64,000 nt of DNA. Origin: JAJVID01 sp050247435 (GTDB taxonomy: Bacteria; Acidobacteriota; Blastocatellia; RBC074). A model generated the notes under the pieces. It was not told the origin of the DNA. It searched no databases and saw nothing but the letters and a program-made list of their open reading frames with translations. Made by a program: the position numbers and the translations under genes. The stretch is taken from the NCBI GenBank assembly GCA_050247435.1, contig JBFWUF010000013.1:69263-133262 (forward strand), given 5' to 3'. Shown here piece by piece: positions 24,912 through 34,410 of the stretch; position 1 is the first letter of the stretch; every line of letters begins with the position of its first letter.

Positions 24912-26318
24912 TTACTCCCACCCACCCCCAAGCGCTCGATAAAGCTGAACCACGGTCAACAACTCGTCACGGCGGATGCGAGCCAGATCAAGCTCCGCGG
25001 CAAAGAGGTCGCGTTCCGCGTCCAGCTTATCCAGGTAACTGGCGACTCCGCCGCGATAGCGCAGGTCCGATAAATGAGCGCGATCCCGCAAGGTGGCGGC
25101 CAGCGCTTCACGTTGGGCGCGAATCTCCTTGACCTTGGTGTTGGCGATCAGGGCGTCCGACACTTCGCGAAACGCCGTGCGGATGGTCTGTTCATAAGTA
25201 GTGAGCGCGAACTGCCGCCCGGCTTCGGCCAGCTTCACGCGCGATTTCAATCGCCCGGCGTTGAAGATTGGTTGCGCCGCCTGCCCGACAAACGACCAGA
25301 TGCGCGCCGGACCGCTGAACAGATTCACCAGCGCCGCGCTCTCGCCGCCGGCGGAGCCCGTCAAGCTGATTTGCGGAAAGTAGGCCGCTTTGGCGACGCC
25401 GATATCCGCGTTCGCGGCAATCAATTCCTGCTCCGCTCCGCGAATGTCCGGCCTGCGTTCAAGCAGCGCCGATGGCAGGCCCGGCGGCACGAACGCCGGC
25501 GTTTCCTGTTCGACCAGCATTTTGCCGCGAGCCACGGGGCCGGGATTCTGGCCGAGCAGAAGGTTGATGAAGTTCTCCTGCTGTTCGATCAATTGTTCCA
25601 GGTTTGGAATTGCGGCGGCGGTCGTCAGCGCCAGTTGCTCAGCCTGGCGCAATTCCAGCCGCGTGGCGATCCCGGCGTCCTTGCGCAACTTGATGATCCG
25701 CAGCGACTCCTGCCGCAGAGCGAGCGTCCGCCGCGCAATTTCCAACTCCAGGTCCAGCTCGCGCAGGTCGAAATAAGCCGCCGCCACCGTGCCCACCAGC
25801 GAGACGATGACGGCGCGGCGCGCCTCTTCAGTCGCCAGTAACTCAGCGCGCGCCGCTTCCGTCGCGCGCCGCAAACGCCCCCACAGGTCGGCTTCAAAAG
25901 AGAGCAGGCCAAAGGTCAGGCTGCCGGCTGCGCGCTGAGCGCCGGATCCGGACGGCAAGGCGGTCAATCCTCGTGTGGACGGGCGGCGTCCGGTGATGCC
26001 CCCAGCCGTATCGAAGGTCGGGTATTGATCCGCCCGGGTGATGCCCAGACTGGCTTCGGCCTGGCTGATGCGTGCGACGGCCAGCCTAAGATCGTAGTTC
26101 CGTTCAAGCGCCGCGCGAATCAGCGTTTGAAGCTGCGGGTCGTTGAAGACCTCCGACCATTTTTGGCCGGATAAGGAACTGGCGTCGGGCTGCGACCTCG
26201 GATCGGCGCGAAATACGTCGGGCGAAGTCACGCCGGGCCTGCGATACTTCGGCCCCACCATACAGCCGGTTATCTGGCTGGCGATGAGCGCAATCACAAT
26301 CAACCGTTTCATCATCAA
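24912..26318 (-). CDS. RND efflux outer-membrane lipoprotein, NodT/OprM family
   Basis: A 468-residue TolC-like channel. A lipoprotein signal ends in ITGC (Cys19), followed by MVGPKYRRPGV, the standard family opening. Two OEP repeats follow: LQTLIRAALERNYDLRLAVARI and LLERRPDIRGAEQELIAANADIGVAKAAYFPQISLTG in the second half, with long coiled helices between. It forms the outer-membrane duct for the adjacent inner-membrane pump and adaptor. Its ATG overlaps the stop of the RND permease (ATGA), giving a tightly coupled adaptor-permease-channel operon. A GH20 gene fragment follows the stop. Confidence 0.93.
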   Translation of the reverse strand: MMMKRLIVIALIASQITGCMVGPKYRRPGVTSPDVFRADPRSQPDASSLSGQKWSEVFNDPQLQTLIRAALERNYDLRLAVARISQAEASLGITRADQYPTFDTAGGITGRRPSTRGLTALPSGSGAQRAAGSLTFGLLSFEADLWGRLRRATEAARAELLATEEARRAVIVSLVGTVAAAYFDLRELDLELEIARRTLALRQESLRIIKLRKDAGIATRLELRQAEQLALTTAAAIPNLEQLIEQQENFINLLLGQNPGPVARGKMLVEQETPAFVPPGLPSALLERRPDIRGAEQELIAANADIGVAKAAYFPQISLTGSAGGESAALVNLFSGPARIWSFVGQAAQPIFNAGRLKSRVKLAEAGRQFALTTYEQTIRTAFREVSDALIANTKVKEIRAQREALAATLRDRAHLSDLRYRGGVASYLDKLDAERDLFAAELDLARIRRDELLTVVQLYRALGGGWE

Positions 26319-29300
26319 TCTCCTCTGGCTCCTTCGGTTTCTCTGGCGGTGGCCGCCACAGGCTCGATCTCCTGTTCGCCTTCTACAGGCTCAGCGCGTG
26401 GCATCAGTTGCTCTTCTTCGTCCGGTTGTTTCGCGCGCGGTTTGCGCTCGGTCAGCCCTTGAAGGACCACGTAGAGCCACGGAATCAGAAACACGCCGAA
26501 CAATGTCGCCGCCGTCATGCCGCCGAAAACAGCCGTGCCCAGCGCGTGCCGGCTGCCAGCGCCCGCGCCGGACGAGATGACCAGCGGCGCGACGCCCAGG
26601 ATGAACGCGAACGAGGTCATCAGAATCGGTCTGAAGCGCTGCACCGCGCCGTCCACCGCGGCGTCCTGCAAAGACATTCCTTCCTCGTGGCGCATCTTGG
26701 CGAACTCGACGATGAGGATCGCGTTCTTGACCGCCAGACCGATCAGCATCACCAATCCGACCTGAAAATAGACGTTGACGGTCAGGCCGCGCATCCACAC
26801 GGCCAGCACGGCGCCGAACACGCCGAGCGGAACTCCGAGGATCACCGAGAACGGAATAGCCCAGCTTTCGTACAAGGCGGCCAGCAGCAGAAAGACGAAG
26901 ACGAGCGTGAGGCCCAGGATCATCATCAATTGCTCGCCAGACTCTTTCTCCTGATAAGTCACTCCAGTCCATTCGTAACCCATCGCGGCGGGAAGGGCCT
27001 GGCCGGAGACTTCTTCCATCGCCGCGACGGCGTCGCCCGAAGCGTAACCGGACGCGGCGCTGCCTCTGATCGAGGCGGAGCGGAAGAGGTTGTAGCGGGC
27101 GATGGATTCCGGCCCGCTCTGCGGACGAACGTTGATCAACGTGGCGAGCGGAACCATCTCGCCTTTGGCGTTGCGGACGTAGAACTGGCCGATGTTTTCC
27201 GGTTTGGCGCGGAACTCCGGTTCCGCCTCCAGCACCACTTTGTAGGTGCGCCCGAAGCGGTTGAAATCCACCAGCGGCAAGGCAGCAAGATTCGCCGCCA
27301 GCGTGCTGTAAATATCGCTCAGGGAAATGCCCAGCGATTTGGCCTTCTCGCGGTCAATGTCGAGCGAGATTTGCGGGCTGCCCGCGCGCAAAGTGGTGTA
27401 AACGCCTGCAAGTTCCGGGCGCTGATTCGCCGCGCCGGTCATTGCCTGCGCCGCCTGCGTCAGATCGCTCAACTGACCGCCCGCGCGATCTTCCAGCACG
27501 TAATCGAAGCCGCCCACGCTCCCCAGGCCGGGAATCGGCGGCGGCACGGCGGCGAAGATGATCGCTTCGGGAATCGCCGCCAGCTTGCCTGAGAGGCCGG
27601 CCATCACGCCCTTGATTTGCAAATCGGCGGTCTTGCGCTCATCCCAGGGCTTGAGGTTGAGGATGATCATTCCCATGTTGGAGCCGACGCCCAGCAACAT
27701 GCTCTGACCGCCGATGCTGATGAAATCCTTCACGCCGGGCGAGGCTTTCACTATCGCTTCGACCTGATCAATGACCGCCGTCGTCCGCTCGAGCGAAGCG
27801 GCATCGGGCAATTGAATCGAGATGAAGACATAGCCTTGATCCTCATCCGGGACGAAGGTCGTGGGCGTGTATCTGAACAGCAAAATGGCGCCCGCCGACA
27901 GCACGGCCAGCAGAGCCAGGCCGACCAGCGATTTGCGCAGCAGGAAGACCACCCCGGCTCTGTAGCCCGCCGTCGTCTTTTCAAAGAAGCGGTCGAAGCC
28001 GCCGAAGAACCGGTTGAGCAGCCCTTTCGATGATGATTTGGTCGTGGGGCGCAGCAGCAGCGCGCACATCGCCGGAGTGAAGGTCAGCGCGTTGACGGTC
28101 GAGATCGCCACCGCCGAAGCCATCGTCAGCGCGAACTGCTTGAACATCTCGCCGGTGATGCCGCCCAGGAACGAGACCGGAATGAAGACCGCCGAGAGCA
28201 CCAGCGAGATGCCGATGATCGGCCCGGTCACCTCGATCATCGCGGCGAGGGTGGCGTCGCGCGGACTGAGCGCGGGATCGTGGTCGAGCTTGTGCTGCAC
28301 GGCTTCGACCACGACGATCGCATCGTCCACCACGATGCCGACGGCGAGCACCAGCGCAAACAGCGTCAGCAGATTGATCGAGAATCCGAAGACCAGCAGC
28401 AGCCCCAGCGTGCCGATGAGCGAAACCGGCACCGCGACCAGCGGGATGACCACCGCGCGCCAGCTTTGCAGAAACAGAAAGACGACCAGAAAGACCAGCG
28501 CGAAGGCTTCAACGAGCGTTTTGACAACTTCTTCGATGGAGAGCGAAACGAAGGTCGTCGTGTCGAATGGAATCTGGTAAGCCAGACCGGGCGGGAATCG
28601 CTCGGCGAGTTCCTTCATCCTCGCCTTGACTCCGGCGGCCACCTCCAGGGCATTCGCGCCCGAAGTCTGATAGACCGCCATCATCGTGCCGGGCGAGCCA
28701 TTGAGCCGGCTGAAATTGGTGTAACTGCGCGCGCCCAGCTCGATGCGGGCGATGTCCTTCAGCCGCACAATCGAGCCGTCCGGCAGCGCGCGGATGATGA
28801 TCTGCTCGAACTCGGAGACTTCCGTCAGACGCCCTTTGGTCACGAGCGGGTACTGAAAAGACTGTCCATCGGACGCGGGCGCTTCGCCGATTTTGCCGAT
28901 GGCGGCCTCGGCGTTCTGTTCCCGGATCGCCAGCGCCACGTCGCTGGTCGTAATGCCCAGCCGGGTCATCGCGTCGGGATTGAACCAGACGCGCATCCCG
29001 TAATCCTGCTGGCCGAAGATCGTCACCTTGCCGACGCCCGGCACGCGCAGCAGCGCATCCACGACATTGATCGTCGCATAATTGCTCAGGAAGAGGTTGT
29101 CGAAGCTGTTGTCCGGCGACACCATCCCGACGATCAACAACATATCCGCCGTCGCTTTTTCCACCTTGAGTCCCTGGCTAATGACCTCCGCCGGCAGTTG
29201 CGGCTGGGCGATGGAGACGCGGTTCTGCACGTTGATTGCCGCCTGATCCACATTGACTCCGACCTTGAAGGTGACCGTCAACTGGTAGACGCCATTGTTG

Positions 29301-29551
29301 GATGAAGTGGACGAGAGATAGAGCATGTCGTCCACGCCGTTGACCTCTTTCTCGATGATCGTGGCGACTGTTTGTTCGACCGTTTGCGCATTGGCGCCCG
29401 GATAGGTGGCGGTCACATTGACGGTGGGCGGTGTGATTCGCGGGTACTGCGTGACCGGCAAACTGAACAGCGCCAGGATGCCCATCAGCGTGATGACAAT
29501 TGAAATCACCGTGGCGAGGACGGGACGGTCAATGAAGATTTTGGTGAACAT
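26315..29551 (-). CDS. RND efflux permease, HAE1 (AcrB-like) family
   Basis: A 1078-residue inner-membrane transporter. The start MFTKIFIDRPVLATVISIVI is diagnostic. The family signature TYPGANAQTVEQTVATIIE, the central transmembrane block with AVGIVVDDAIVVVEAVQHK (proton-relay Asp-Asp pair), GVGSNMGMIILNLKPW in the porter domain and the C-terminal GLAVKNAILIVEFAKMRHEEG are all present. It exports hydrophobic drugs, detergents or metabolites using proton-motive force as a trimer with the adaptor and channel encoded beside it. ATG 29551 is used, since GAGAGGCGAAAGC precedes it and homologues start there; the longer frame to 29596 adds 15 unlikely residues. No adjacent TetR- or MarR-type regulator was found. 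Confidence 0.95.
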   Translation of the reverse strand: MFTKIFIDRPVLATVISIVITLMGILALFSLPVTQYPRITPPTVNVTATYPGANAQTVEQTVATIIEKEVNGVDDMLYLSSTSSNNGVYQLTVTFKVGVNVDQAAINVQNRVSIAQPQLPAEVISQGLKVEKATADMLLIVGMVSPDNSFDNLFLSNYATINVVDALLRVPGVGKVTIFGQQDYGMRVWFNPDAMTRLGITTSDVALAIREQNAEAAIGKIGEAPASDGQSFQYPLVTKGRLTEVSEFEQIIIRALPDGSIVRLKDIARIELGARSYTNFSRLNGSPGTMMAVYQTSGANALEVAAGVKARMKELAERFPPGLAYQIPFDTTTFVSLSIEEVVKTLVEAFALVFLVVFLFLQSWRAVVIPLVAVPVSLIGTLGLLLVFGFSINLLTLFALVLAVGIVVDDAIVVVEAVQHKLDHDPALSPRDATLAAMIEVTGPIIGISLVLSAVFIPVSFLGGITGEMFKQFALTMASAVAISTVNALTFTPAMCALLLRPTTKSSSKGLLNRFFGGFDRFFEKTTAGYRAGVVFLLRKSLVGLALLAVLSAGAILLFRYTPTTFVPDEDQGYVFISIQLPDAASLERTTAVIDQVEAIVKASPGVKDFISIGGQSMLLGVGSNMGMIILNLKPWDERKTADLQIKGVMAGLSGKLAAIPEAIIFAAVPPPIPGLGSVGGFDYVLEDRAGGQLSDLTQAAQAMTGAANQRPELAGVYTTLRAGSPQISLDIDREKAKSLGISLSDIYSTLAANLAALPLVDFNRFGRTYKVVLEAEPEFRAKPENIGQFYVRNAKGEMVPLATLINVRPQSGPESIARYNLFRSASIRGSAASGYASGDAVAAMEEVSGQALPAAMGYEWTGVTYQEKESGEQLMMILGLTLVFVFLLLAALYESWAIPFSVILGVPLGVFGAVLAVWMRGLTVNVYFQVGLVMLIGLAVKNAILIVEFAKMRHEEGMSLQDAAVDGAVQRFRPILMTSFAFILGVAPLVISSGAGAGSRHALGTAVFGGMTAATLFGVFLIPWLYVVLQGLTERKPRAKQPDEEEQLMPRAEPVEGEQEIEPVAATARETEGARGD

Positions 29552-29597
29552 GCTTTCGCCTCTCTGAAGTTGCCACGAGGTCGTGGCATCCGGCAAG

Positions 29598-30878
29598 TCA
29601 CTTTTCAGTTTCGGCCATCATCACCGGTTTGACCGTCATGTCGGGCCGGACTTTTTGCACGCCGTCAACGATCACGCGCTCACCCGGTTTGATCCCCTGC
29701 TCGACGAGGAACATTTCACCGGTCTTTGCGCCGGCGACCACGTTCCGGCGCTGGACTTTATTGTCATCGCTGACCACGTAAAGAGAGGTCACACCCTGCA
29801 GCTCCAACAGGGCGCGCTGCGGCGCGAGCAGCGCATTTGTGCGTTCGTCAATCAGGGCGCGCACTCTGGCGAATTGCCCTTCGCGCAGCATCCGGTTGGG
29901 GTTGGGGAATTCGGCCCGTATCGTGAGTGTGCCGGTGCTTGAACTGATCGTGCGCTCAGCCATGTTCACCCGGCCCTCAAAGGGGTGGACCGAGCCGTCT
30001 TCCAGAATCAACTCCAGCGGGACGCGGCGACTGCCTTGTCCGTAGCGCTTCGTGTATTCCAGATAGGCGCGCTCGGTGATGCTGAAATTGACGTAGATCG
30101 GATTGACCTGGGAAATGGTGGTCAGCAGGCTCTTGCTCTGCGCGCCGACCAATGCGCCGACCTGAATCCCCGGCTGGTTCCGCCCGACATACCCGGAAAT
30201 GGGGGCGCGAATGATGGTGTAGCTCAGATTCAATTCGGCTTGCCTGATTGCCGCGAGGCTGGCTTGCACGGCGGCTTTGGCGGTGTTGATGTCGGTCTGT
30301 TGCAGCAGTTCAGTCTGAGCCATCGCCGCGCGATTGGCCTCGACCAGGGCCTGGGCTTGTTTTTCTTTCGCCACCGCGGCGTCGAGTTCCTGCGGCGTGA
30401 CGGCTTCTTCTTTGACCAGCGGGCGAATGCGGTTCAAGTCTTGTTGCGCATTGACCAGTTGCGCCTCGCTCTGCGCGAGATTGGCTTTGGCCCGCAGCAG
30501 TTCCACAGATTTGGTCGCCGATTCCAGCGCGGCTTCGTCTCTGGCAAGCTGGGCTTTGGCTTTTTGCAGTTCGGCCTCGAAGGGGCGCTGGTCAATGACG
30601 AACAGCGTCGCGCCCTGCTTGACCCACGAACCTTCGGTGAAAGCGATCTTTTCCAGAAAGCCTTCCACCCGCGCCTGCACCTCCACATTCTTCGCCGACT
30701 CCGTTTGCCCGACGTATTCGCCGAAGACCGGCACGTTCCGTTCGATGACCTGCATCACCTTGACCGTGGGAACCTGCGTCGCCGCCTGCGGAGCCTGTTT
30801 TTTGCCACAGGCGACAGCCAGGGCGAGGATACAGATTGCGATAACAGCATTGAGCGCACACGCTCGGTGTCTCTTCAT
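29598..30878 (-). CDS. RND efflux periplasmic adaptor (membrane fusion) lipoprotein
   Basis: A 426-residue protein. The N-terminus ends in a lipobox-like LAVAC (Cys about 24). The order is that of MFP adaptors: the lipoyl half-motif VQARVEGFLEKIAFTEGSWV, a long alpha hairpin (about 100-200) rich in Ala, Glu, Lys and Gln, the second lipoyl half TIIRAPISGYVGRNQPGIQVG, then a beta barrel (PIYVNFSITERAYLEY, LTIRAEFPNPNRMLREGQFARV) and the membrane-proximal end. It links the permease to the outer-membrane channel. ATG 30878 follows GGAGG by 6 bases; the longer frame to 30962 would read through the repeat at 30892-30955. Confidence 0.93.
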   Translation of the reverse strand: MKRHRACALNAVIAICILALAVACGKKQAPQAATQVPTVKVMQVIERNVPVFGEYVGQTESAKNVEVQARVEGFLEKIAFTEGSWVKQGATLFVIDQRPFEAELQKAKAQLARDEAALESATKSVELLRAKANLAQSEAQLVNAQQDLNRIRPLVKEEAVTPQELDAAVAKEKQAQALVEANRAAMAQTELLQQTDINTAKAAVQASLAAIRQAELNLSYTIIRAPISGYVGRNQPGIQVGALVGAQSKSLLTTISQVNPIYVNFSITERAYLEYTKRYGQGSRRVPLELILEDGSVHPFEGRVNMAERTISSSTGTLTIRAEFPNPNRMLREGQFARVRALIDERTNALLAPQRALLELQGVTSLYVVSDDNKVQRRNVVAGAKTGEMFLVEQGIKPGERVIVDGVQKVRPDMTVKPVMMAETEK

Positions 30879-30891
30879 TCGGGGCCTCCGG

Positions 30892-30955
30892 ATTTTCCTG
30901 TCCAGCATTTTCCTGCAAGCAAAGCGTGACACAGGAAAATGCGGGACAGGAAAAT
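30892..30955. repeat. Palindromic intergenic repeat, TTTTCCTGTCC type
   Basis: Arms 30892-30915 (ATTTTCCTGTCCAGCATTTT...) and 30932-30955 are reverse complements with one mismatch in 24 and a 16-nt loop. It lies 13 bases upstream of the adaptor start, so it may fold in the 5' leader of the efflux mRNA. The stretch 30956-31159 beyond it shows no gene. Confidence 0.8.
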
Positions 30956-31159
30956 CAGTCAAATTTGCAAGAGTGGATTATTTCCGAAACCCTACACCCC
31001 TATCCCGTTATCCGCAAGGCTCTGACAATTGCACGTCGCTCGTTCGGATCCCCTCGCTGATGTTACGTGTGGGCTGACCAGAGTAGCCGAACTCCACAAA
31101 CCCGTGATCTTGTGGCTTGCTAAAACATCGTTTCTTTTACGGAAGAGTTCCGCCATCGC

Positions 31160-32236
31160 TTACTTGCTTTCCAGCGTCTTGATCAGTTTCAGCCCTTCGA
31201 CCATTGGCGGATATTCGGGCAACGCCCCTTGCGGGCGGCCCCAGATCGAGAACAGATGGCCGAGCATCTTCGGCGAATCCTGCTTGTAGCTGTATTCAAT
31301 CAGCATCTTCACCGCGTCAAGCTTGTTCCAGCTTGTCGGCACGACTCTGAAGCCTTTCTCGATGAACATCGGGATGGACGGATAGCCGCCTGCCATCGGC
31401 TCGTAGTGCCAGGGGAGGATGATGATGTCTTTCGGGATCATCTCCACCGCCGTTGCCGTGCCGTTCGCGGAGGCTTCCCATTTGCCCCAGTTGAATTGCT
31501 TGGCGTCAATCAGCCGGTCGCCCCACATCAGCATTTCGACTTTGCGCTTTTTGACCAGGTGGTTGTAGATGTCGTTGATCGCCTTCGCGTAGAGCTTGCC
31601 GGGATCCTGTCCTTTGGTCGAGGGCGATTTGTCAGAACCGAGCAGGAAGACTTCGTCCGCGCCGATGTGAAAAGCGTCGGCCTGGAAGGCGTCAATGATT
31701 TCGTCCAGCAGCTTGAAGACGATCTTGTAGACCGCCGGGTTGTTGACATCCCATTCGCGGCAATAGAGGCCTTCGTTGTTCGGGAACGCGCCAGGGGTCA
31801 GATCGAATTGCGGGTATTTGGTCAGCAGCGGGAACGTCTGCTTCGCCCACGACTGATGGCCGATGCACTGGAATTCGGGAATCACTCGAATGCCGTGCTG
31901 GCGGCTGGCGGCGACGAATTTGCGCGCGCCGGCTTTGGTGATTTGTTTCTCGTCCTGTCGCAATTCGGGATGCGACTGGAACTCGAAATGGTAATCCACT
32001 TCGAAGATGACGAAGTTGATCCCCAGCGTGGCCAGCTTCGGCAAATCGGCGGTGAGCTTTTCCAGATCGGCGTCATTGTTGTAATTGAGCAAGTGGACGC
32101 CCTGCCATTTCTGCGCAGGCTTAGCCGCAGCGTTCTCTTTCTGTTGGGCCTGCCCGGAGAAGCCAACTGCTAACGCGCTCAACAAGACAACTGACAGCCA
32201 CAATGAGAACCGCAATCGCAAAGGTTTGATGATCAT
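31160..32236 (-). CDS. Exported glycoside hydrolase family 20 catalytic-domain protein (beta-N-acetylhexosaminidase-like)
   Basis: A 358-residue protein with a Sec signal (about 1-30, ending GQAQQ). It starts the GH20 barrel at WQGVHLLNYNNDADLEKLT, with INFVIFEVDYHFEF, a RVIPEFQCIGHQSW strand and AFHIGADEVFLLG, which holds the catalytic Asp194-Glu195 pair used in substrate-assisted catalysis. The N-terminal GH20b domain found in many hexosaminidases is missing, giving a short single-domain form. AGAGGATAAAATTC precedes ATG 32236. It follows a GH9 gene on the same strand; together they could release amino sugars from chito-oligosaccharides. The last 60 or so codons recur as a fragment at 24667. 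Confidence 0.85.
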   Translation of the reverse strand: MIIKPLRLRFSLWLSVVLLSALAVGFSGQAQQKENAAAKPAQKWQGVHLLNYNNDADLEKLTADLPKLATLGINFVIFEVDYHFEFQSHPELRQDEKQITKAGARKFVAASRQHGIRVIPEFQCIGHQSWAKQTFPLLTKYPQFDLTPGAFPNNEGLYCREWDVNNPAVYKIVFKLLDEIIDAFQADAFHIGADEVFLLGSDKSPSTKGQDPGKLYAKAINDIYNHLVKKRKVEMLMWGDRLIDAKQFNWGKWEASANGTATAVEMIPKDIIILPWHYEPMAGGYPSIPMFIEKGFRVVPTSWNKLDAVKMLIEYSYKQDSPKMLGHLFSIWGRPQGALPEYPPMVEGLKLIKTLESK

Positions 32237-32255
32237 GAATTTTATCCTCTGAAAA

Positions 32256-32338
32256 TGTCTGACAAACTGCCAGCTTGTCGAGGGCTGTGTGAGAAGGTCT
32301 TTCCCGAAAGCAACGACAAGCTGGCAGCTTGTCGGACA
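32256..32338. repeat. Palindromic intergenic repeat, GACAAGCTGGCAG type
   Basis: The arm 32256-32280 (TGTCTGACAAACTGCCAGCT...) pairs with 32314-32338 with two mismatches in 25 and a 33-nt loop. Within each arm TGCCAGCTTGTCG or its complement recurs. It fills the space between the GH9 and GH20 genes. Confidence 0.75.
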
Positions 32339-32365
32339 ACTAAGACCCACTTCTCAACGTTCTTT

Positions 32366-34207
32366 CTACTTCCCGACCGCCACCGCCAGCATGTACCACG
32401 CGGCGTGCGGCAGCCACTGCTCGCCCCATCGCCAGTCGTTATCGGCGCCGGTTTCCGAAACCATCAAGTGGAAATCAATGTCCTCTTCGTCCTTGAAACC
32501 CGCCGTGATGCCGTTGACGATGCCGCCCGGCGCGTTCTTGTACTCCCACGCCTCGAAGAACATGTAATCCGGGTTGTTGCGCCCCACGCCGTGCAGCATG
32601 GAATTGTCGTAAGGGTTCAGGCCGAGAATCCAGTTCAGTTGATTGAGCGCGTAGGATTGCAGTTTCGCCTGGAACGCCGGGTCATTGCCGAAATGCTTCG
32701 CCGCCAATCTTGCCGCCGTCGCCAGCGAACCGAGCCGCGCGTTTTCGCCTTGCCACCACGGAGCGGTTTCGGCGTCGTGCGGATAAAAGAAACTCGTGCG
32801 GCGGATGCCGGCCTTGTTCTGCACTAACTGGCGGCTGTAGCCGAACGGGTTAGCCACCTCGTTGGTGACTTCAAGCTCGAAGCCCAGCGATTTTTTGACC
32901 GCTTCAAGCGCCGCCGCTTTCATCCGTTCATCGGCGATCTCGGCGTAATAAAGCAAACTGACGACGGGATAGCCCGCGTCCGCCGCGTGAAAGAACGGGC
33001 GGTCGCCGTCATCCGCCCGCCAGTAATTTTTATACCCGCCGCTGCTCGTGAGGCGATTGATCAGGCTCTGCGCGCGTTTGCCGGCGGCGGCTTTGTACGC
33101 GGGTTTCTTCGTCGCGCGGTAAAGTTCTGTCGCGGCGGCCAGCGCGCAGTAATCATCAACGATGTTTTCCTTGCCGTCGTTGGTCAGCGAGAGGTTGTGC
33201 TGTTCCAGATAGCCGAACGCTTCTTCGGCCACGCGCAGATAATCGGCGTTGCTGAAATCGCCGGAGACTCTGTACGTGCTGGCTATGGCCAGCGCGGCGA
33301 TGGCGATGCCGCCGCCCGCGCGATAGCTGACTTCTTCGGGCGCCCGCGGCTCCTGTTCCTGCCGGGGCTGCGCGCCATCAATGCCTTCAGTATTCGATTG
33401 CTTGATTCTGAACCCGCGCATCGCGGCGGAGATGCGCCGGTCTTCGCCCTTCTTTTCCGGCCCGGGCGCGCCCACCGAGCGGTAAAACGAGCCTGCCGGA
33501 TTTTTCGACCGCGCCAGATAATCCGCGCCGTACATCGCTTCGTCGAGCACGCGGCGTTTGTACTGCCTGAAATTCGGCTCGCCGCGTTTTTCGAGTTGCT
33601 CGTAAGTTTTGAAGAGGCTCCACGCCGTCAACGTGATCTGCTGCGGATTGAAATATGTAGAATAGGAAAGATGCGAGAGGTGCTTGCCGTAATCGCCCGA
33701 CGCGTCGTACCAGCCGCCGTGCAGGTCCGCGCGTTTGCCAGACCCGTCGGCGAAGGGCGAATTGCGGTCAGCCTTGTCGAGCAGGCCGGAACTGCGTTGC
33801 CCCTTGAAATAATAAACCACGTCCGACAGCGTGTACCGTTCGAGCAGGTTCTTGCGAACCGCGAATGGGAACGACCGGATTGAACCTTTGCCGGTGGCGC
33901 ACTCGATGACGTAATCGCCTTCGATTGTGACGCCGTCGAACTCGATAGTCCAGAAATGCCAGCCCTTCCACTTCCTGACCGGGCCGATTTTTTGCGCCGA
34001 ACCGGAGAAGACCTCTTTATCGCTTGGATACTCACGGACTTTGAACGCGGTCACGGTGTCGCTTTCCTTGCCTTGCACGACAGCCCGTTTCGGGCCGGAA
34101 GGCTCGTAGCCGAGATGATTGGTCAGAATCTTCAGGCTCTGCGCCTGGGCAAACTGACCGGCGCCAATCAGGCAGGCGAACGCCGCCAGCAAAGCGTATC
34201 TTTTCAT
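32366..34207 (-). CDS. Exported glycoside hydrolase family 9 protein (endoglucanase or exo-glucosaminidase-like)
   Basis: A 613-residue protein. A Sec signal (1-22) precedes an Ig-like cellulase N-domain (about 25-118, starting LKILTNHLGYEPSGPKRAV). The GH9 (alpha/alpha)6 barrel follows with DLHGGWYDASGDYGKHLSH (Asp168 and Asp172 as base pair), PFFHAADAGYP, LNWILGLNPYDNSMLHGVG and a C-terminal GEQWLPHAAWYM carrying the proton-donor Glu596. GH9 includes endoglucanases and the exo-beta-D-glucosaminidases of chitin utilisers; the neighbouring GH20 favours the latter but does not prove it. An insert at about 270-295 (GIDGAQPRQEQEPRAPEE) is low complexity. A palindromic repeat lies just upstream. 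Confidence 0.88.
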   Translation of the reverse strand: MKRYALLAAFACLIGAGQFAQAQSLKILTNHLGYEPSGPKRAVVQGKESDTVTAFKVREYPSDKEVFSGSAQKIGPVRKWKGWHFWTIEFDGVTIEGDYVIECATGKGSIRSFPFAVRKNLLERYTLSDVVYYFKGQRSSGLLDKADRNSPFADGSGKRADLHGGWYDASGDYGKHLSHLSYSTYFNPQQITLTAWSLFKTYEQLEKRGEPNFRQYKRRVLDEAMYGADYLARSKNPAGSFYRSVGAPGPEKKGEDRRISAAMRGFRIKQSNTEGIDGAQPRQEQEPRAPEEVSYRAGGGIAIAALAIASTYRVSGDFSNADYLRVAEEAFGYLEQHNLSLTNDGKENIVDDYCALAAATELYRATKKPAYKAAAGKRAQSLINRLTSSGGYKNYWRADDGDRPFFHAADAGYPVVSLLYYAEIADERMKAAALEAVKKSLGFELEVTNEVANPFGYSRQLVQNKAGIRRTSFFYPHDAETAPWWQGENARLGSLATAARLAAKHFGNDPAFQAKLQSYALNQLNWILGLNPYDNSMLHGVGRNNPDYMFFEAWEYKNAPGGIVNGITAGFKDEEDIDFHLMVSETGADNDWRWGEQWLPHAAWYMLAVAVGK

Positions 34208-34255
34208 TCAATGATTCCTTTCTATTTCCGGTGGGTCTAAAAATGTAAGACCTAC

Positions 34256-34366
34256 TTCACCGCAGGGGCGCGGAGAACGCGGAGGCTTCGCACGAGGAAG
34301 AGAGCGGAAGGATCTTCTTACATACTCTCTTCGCTCCCTCGGCGTTCTCCGCGCCTCTACGGTGAA
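34256..34366. repeat. Palindromic intergenic repeat, CGCGGAGAACGCGGAG type
   Basis: TTCACCGCAGGGGCGCGGAG (from 34256) and onward to 34285 is inversely repeated at 34336-34366 (ending CGCCTCTACGGTGAA) with a few mismatches. It occupies the spacer between the VWA-protein gene and the GH9 gene and matches nothing else in the window. Confidence 0.75.
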
Positions 34367-34410
34367 GGCGGCTCACGTAGCTCATGGCATTACTTTTTGA
34401 ATTACAAATT

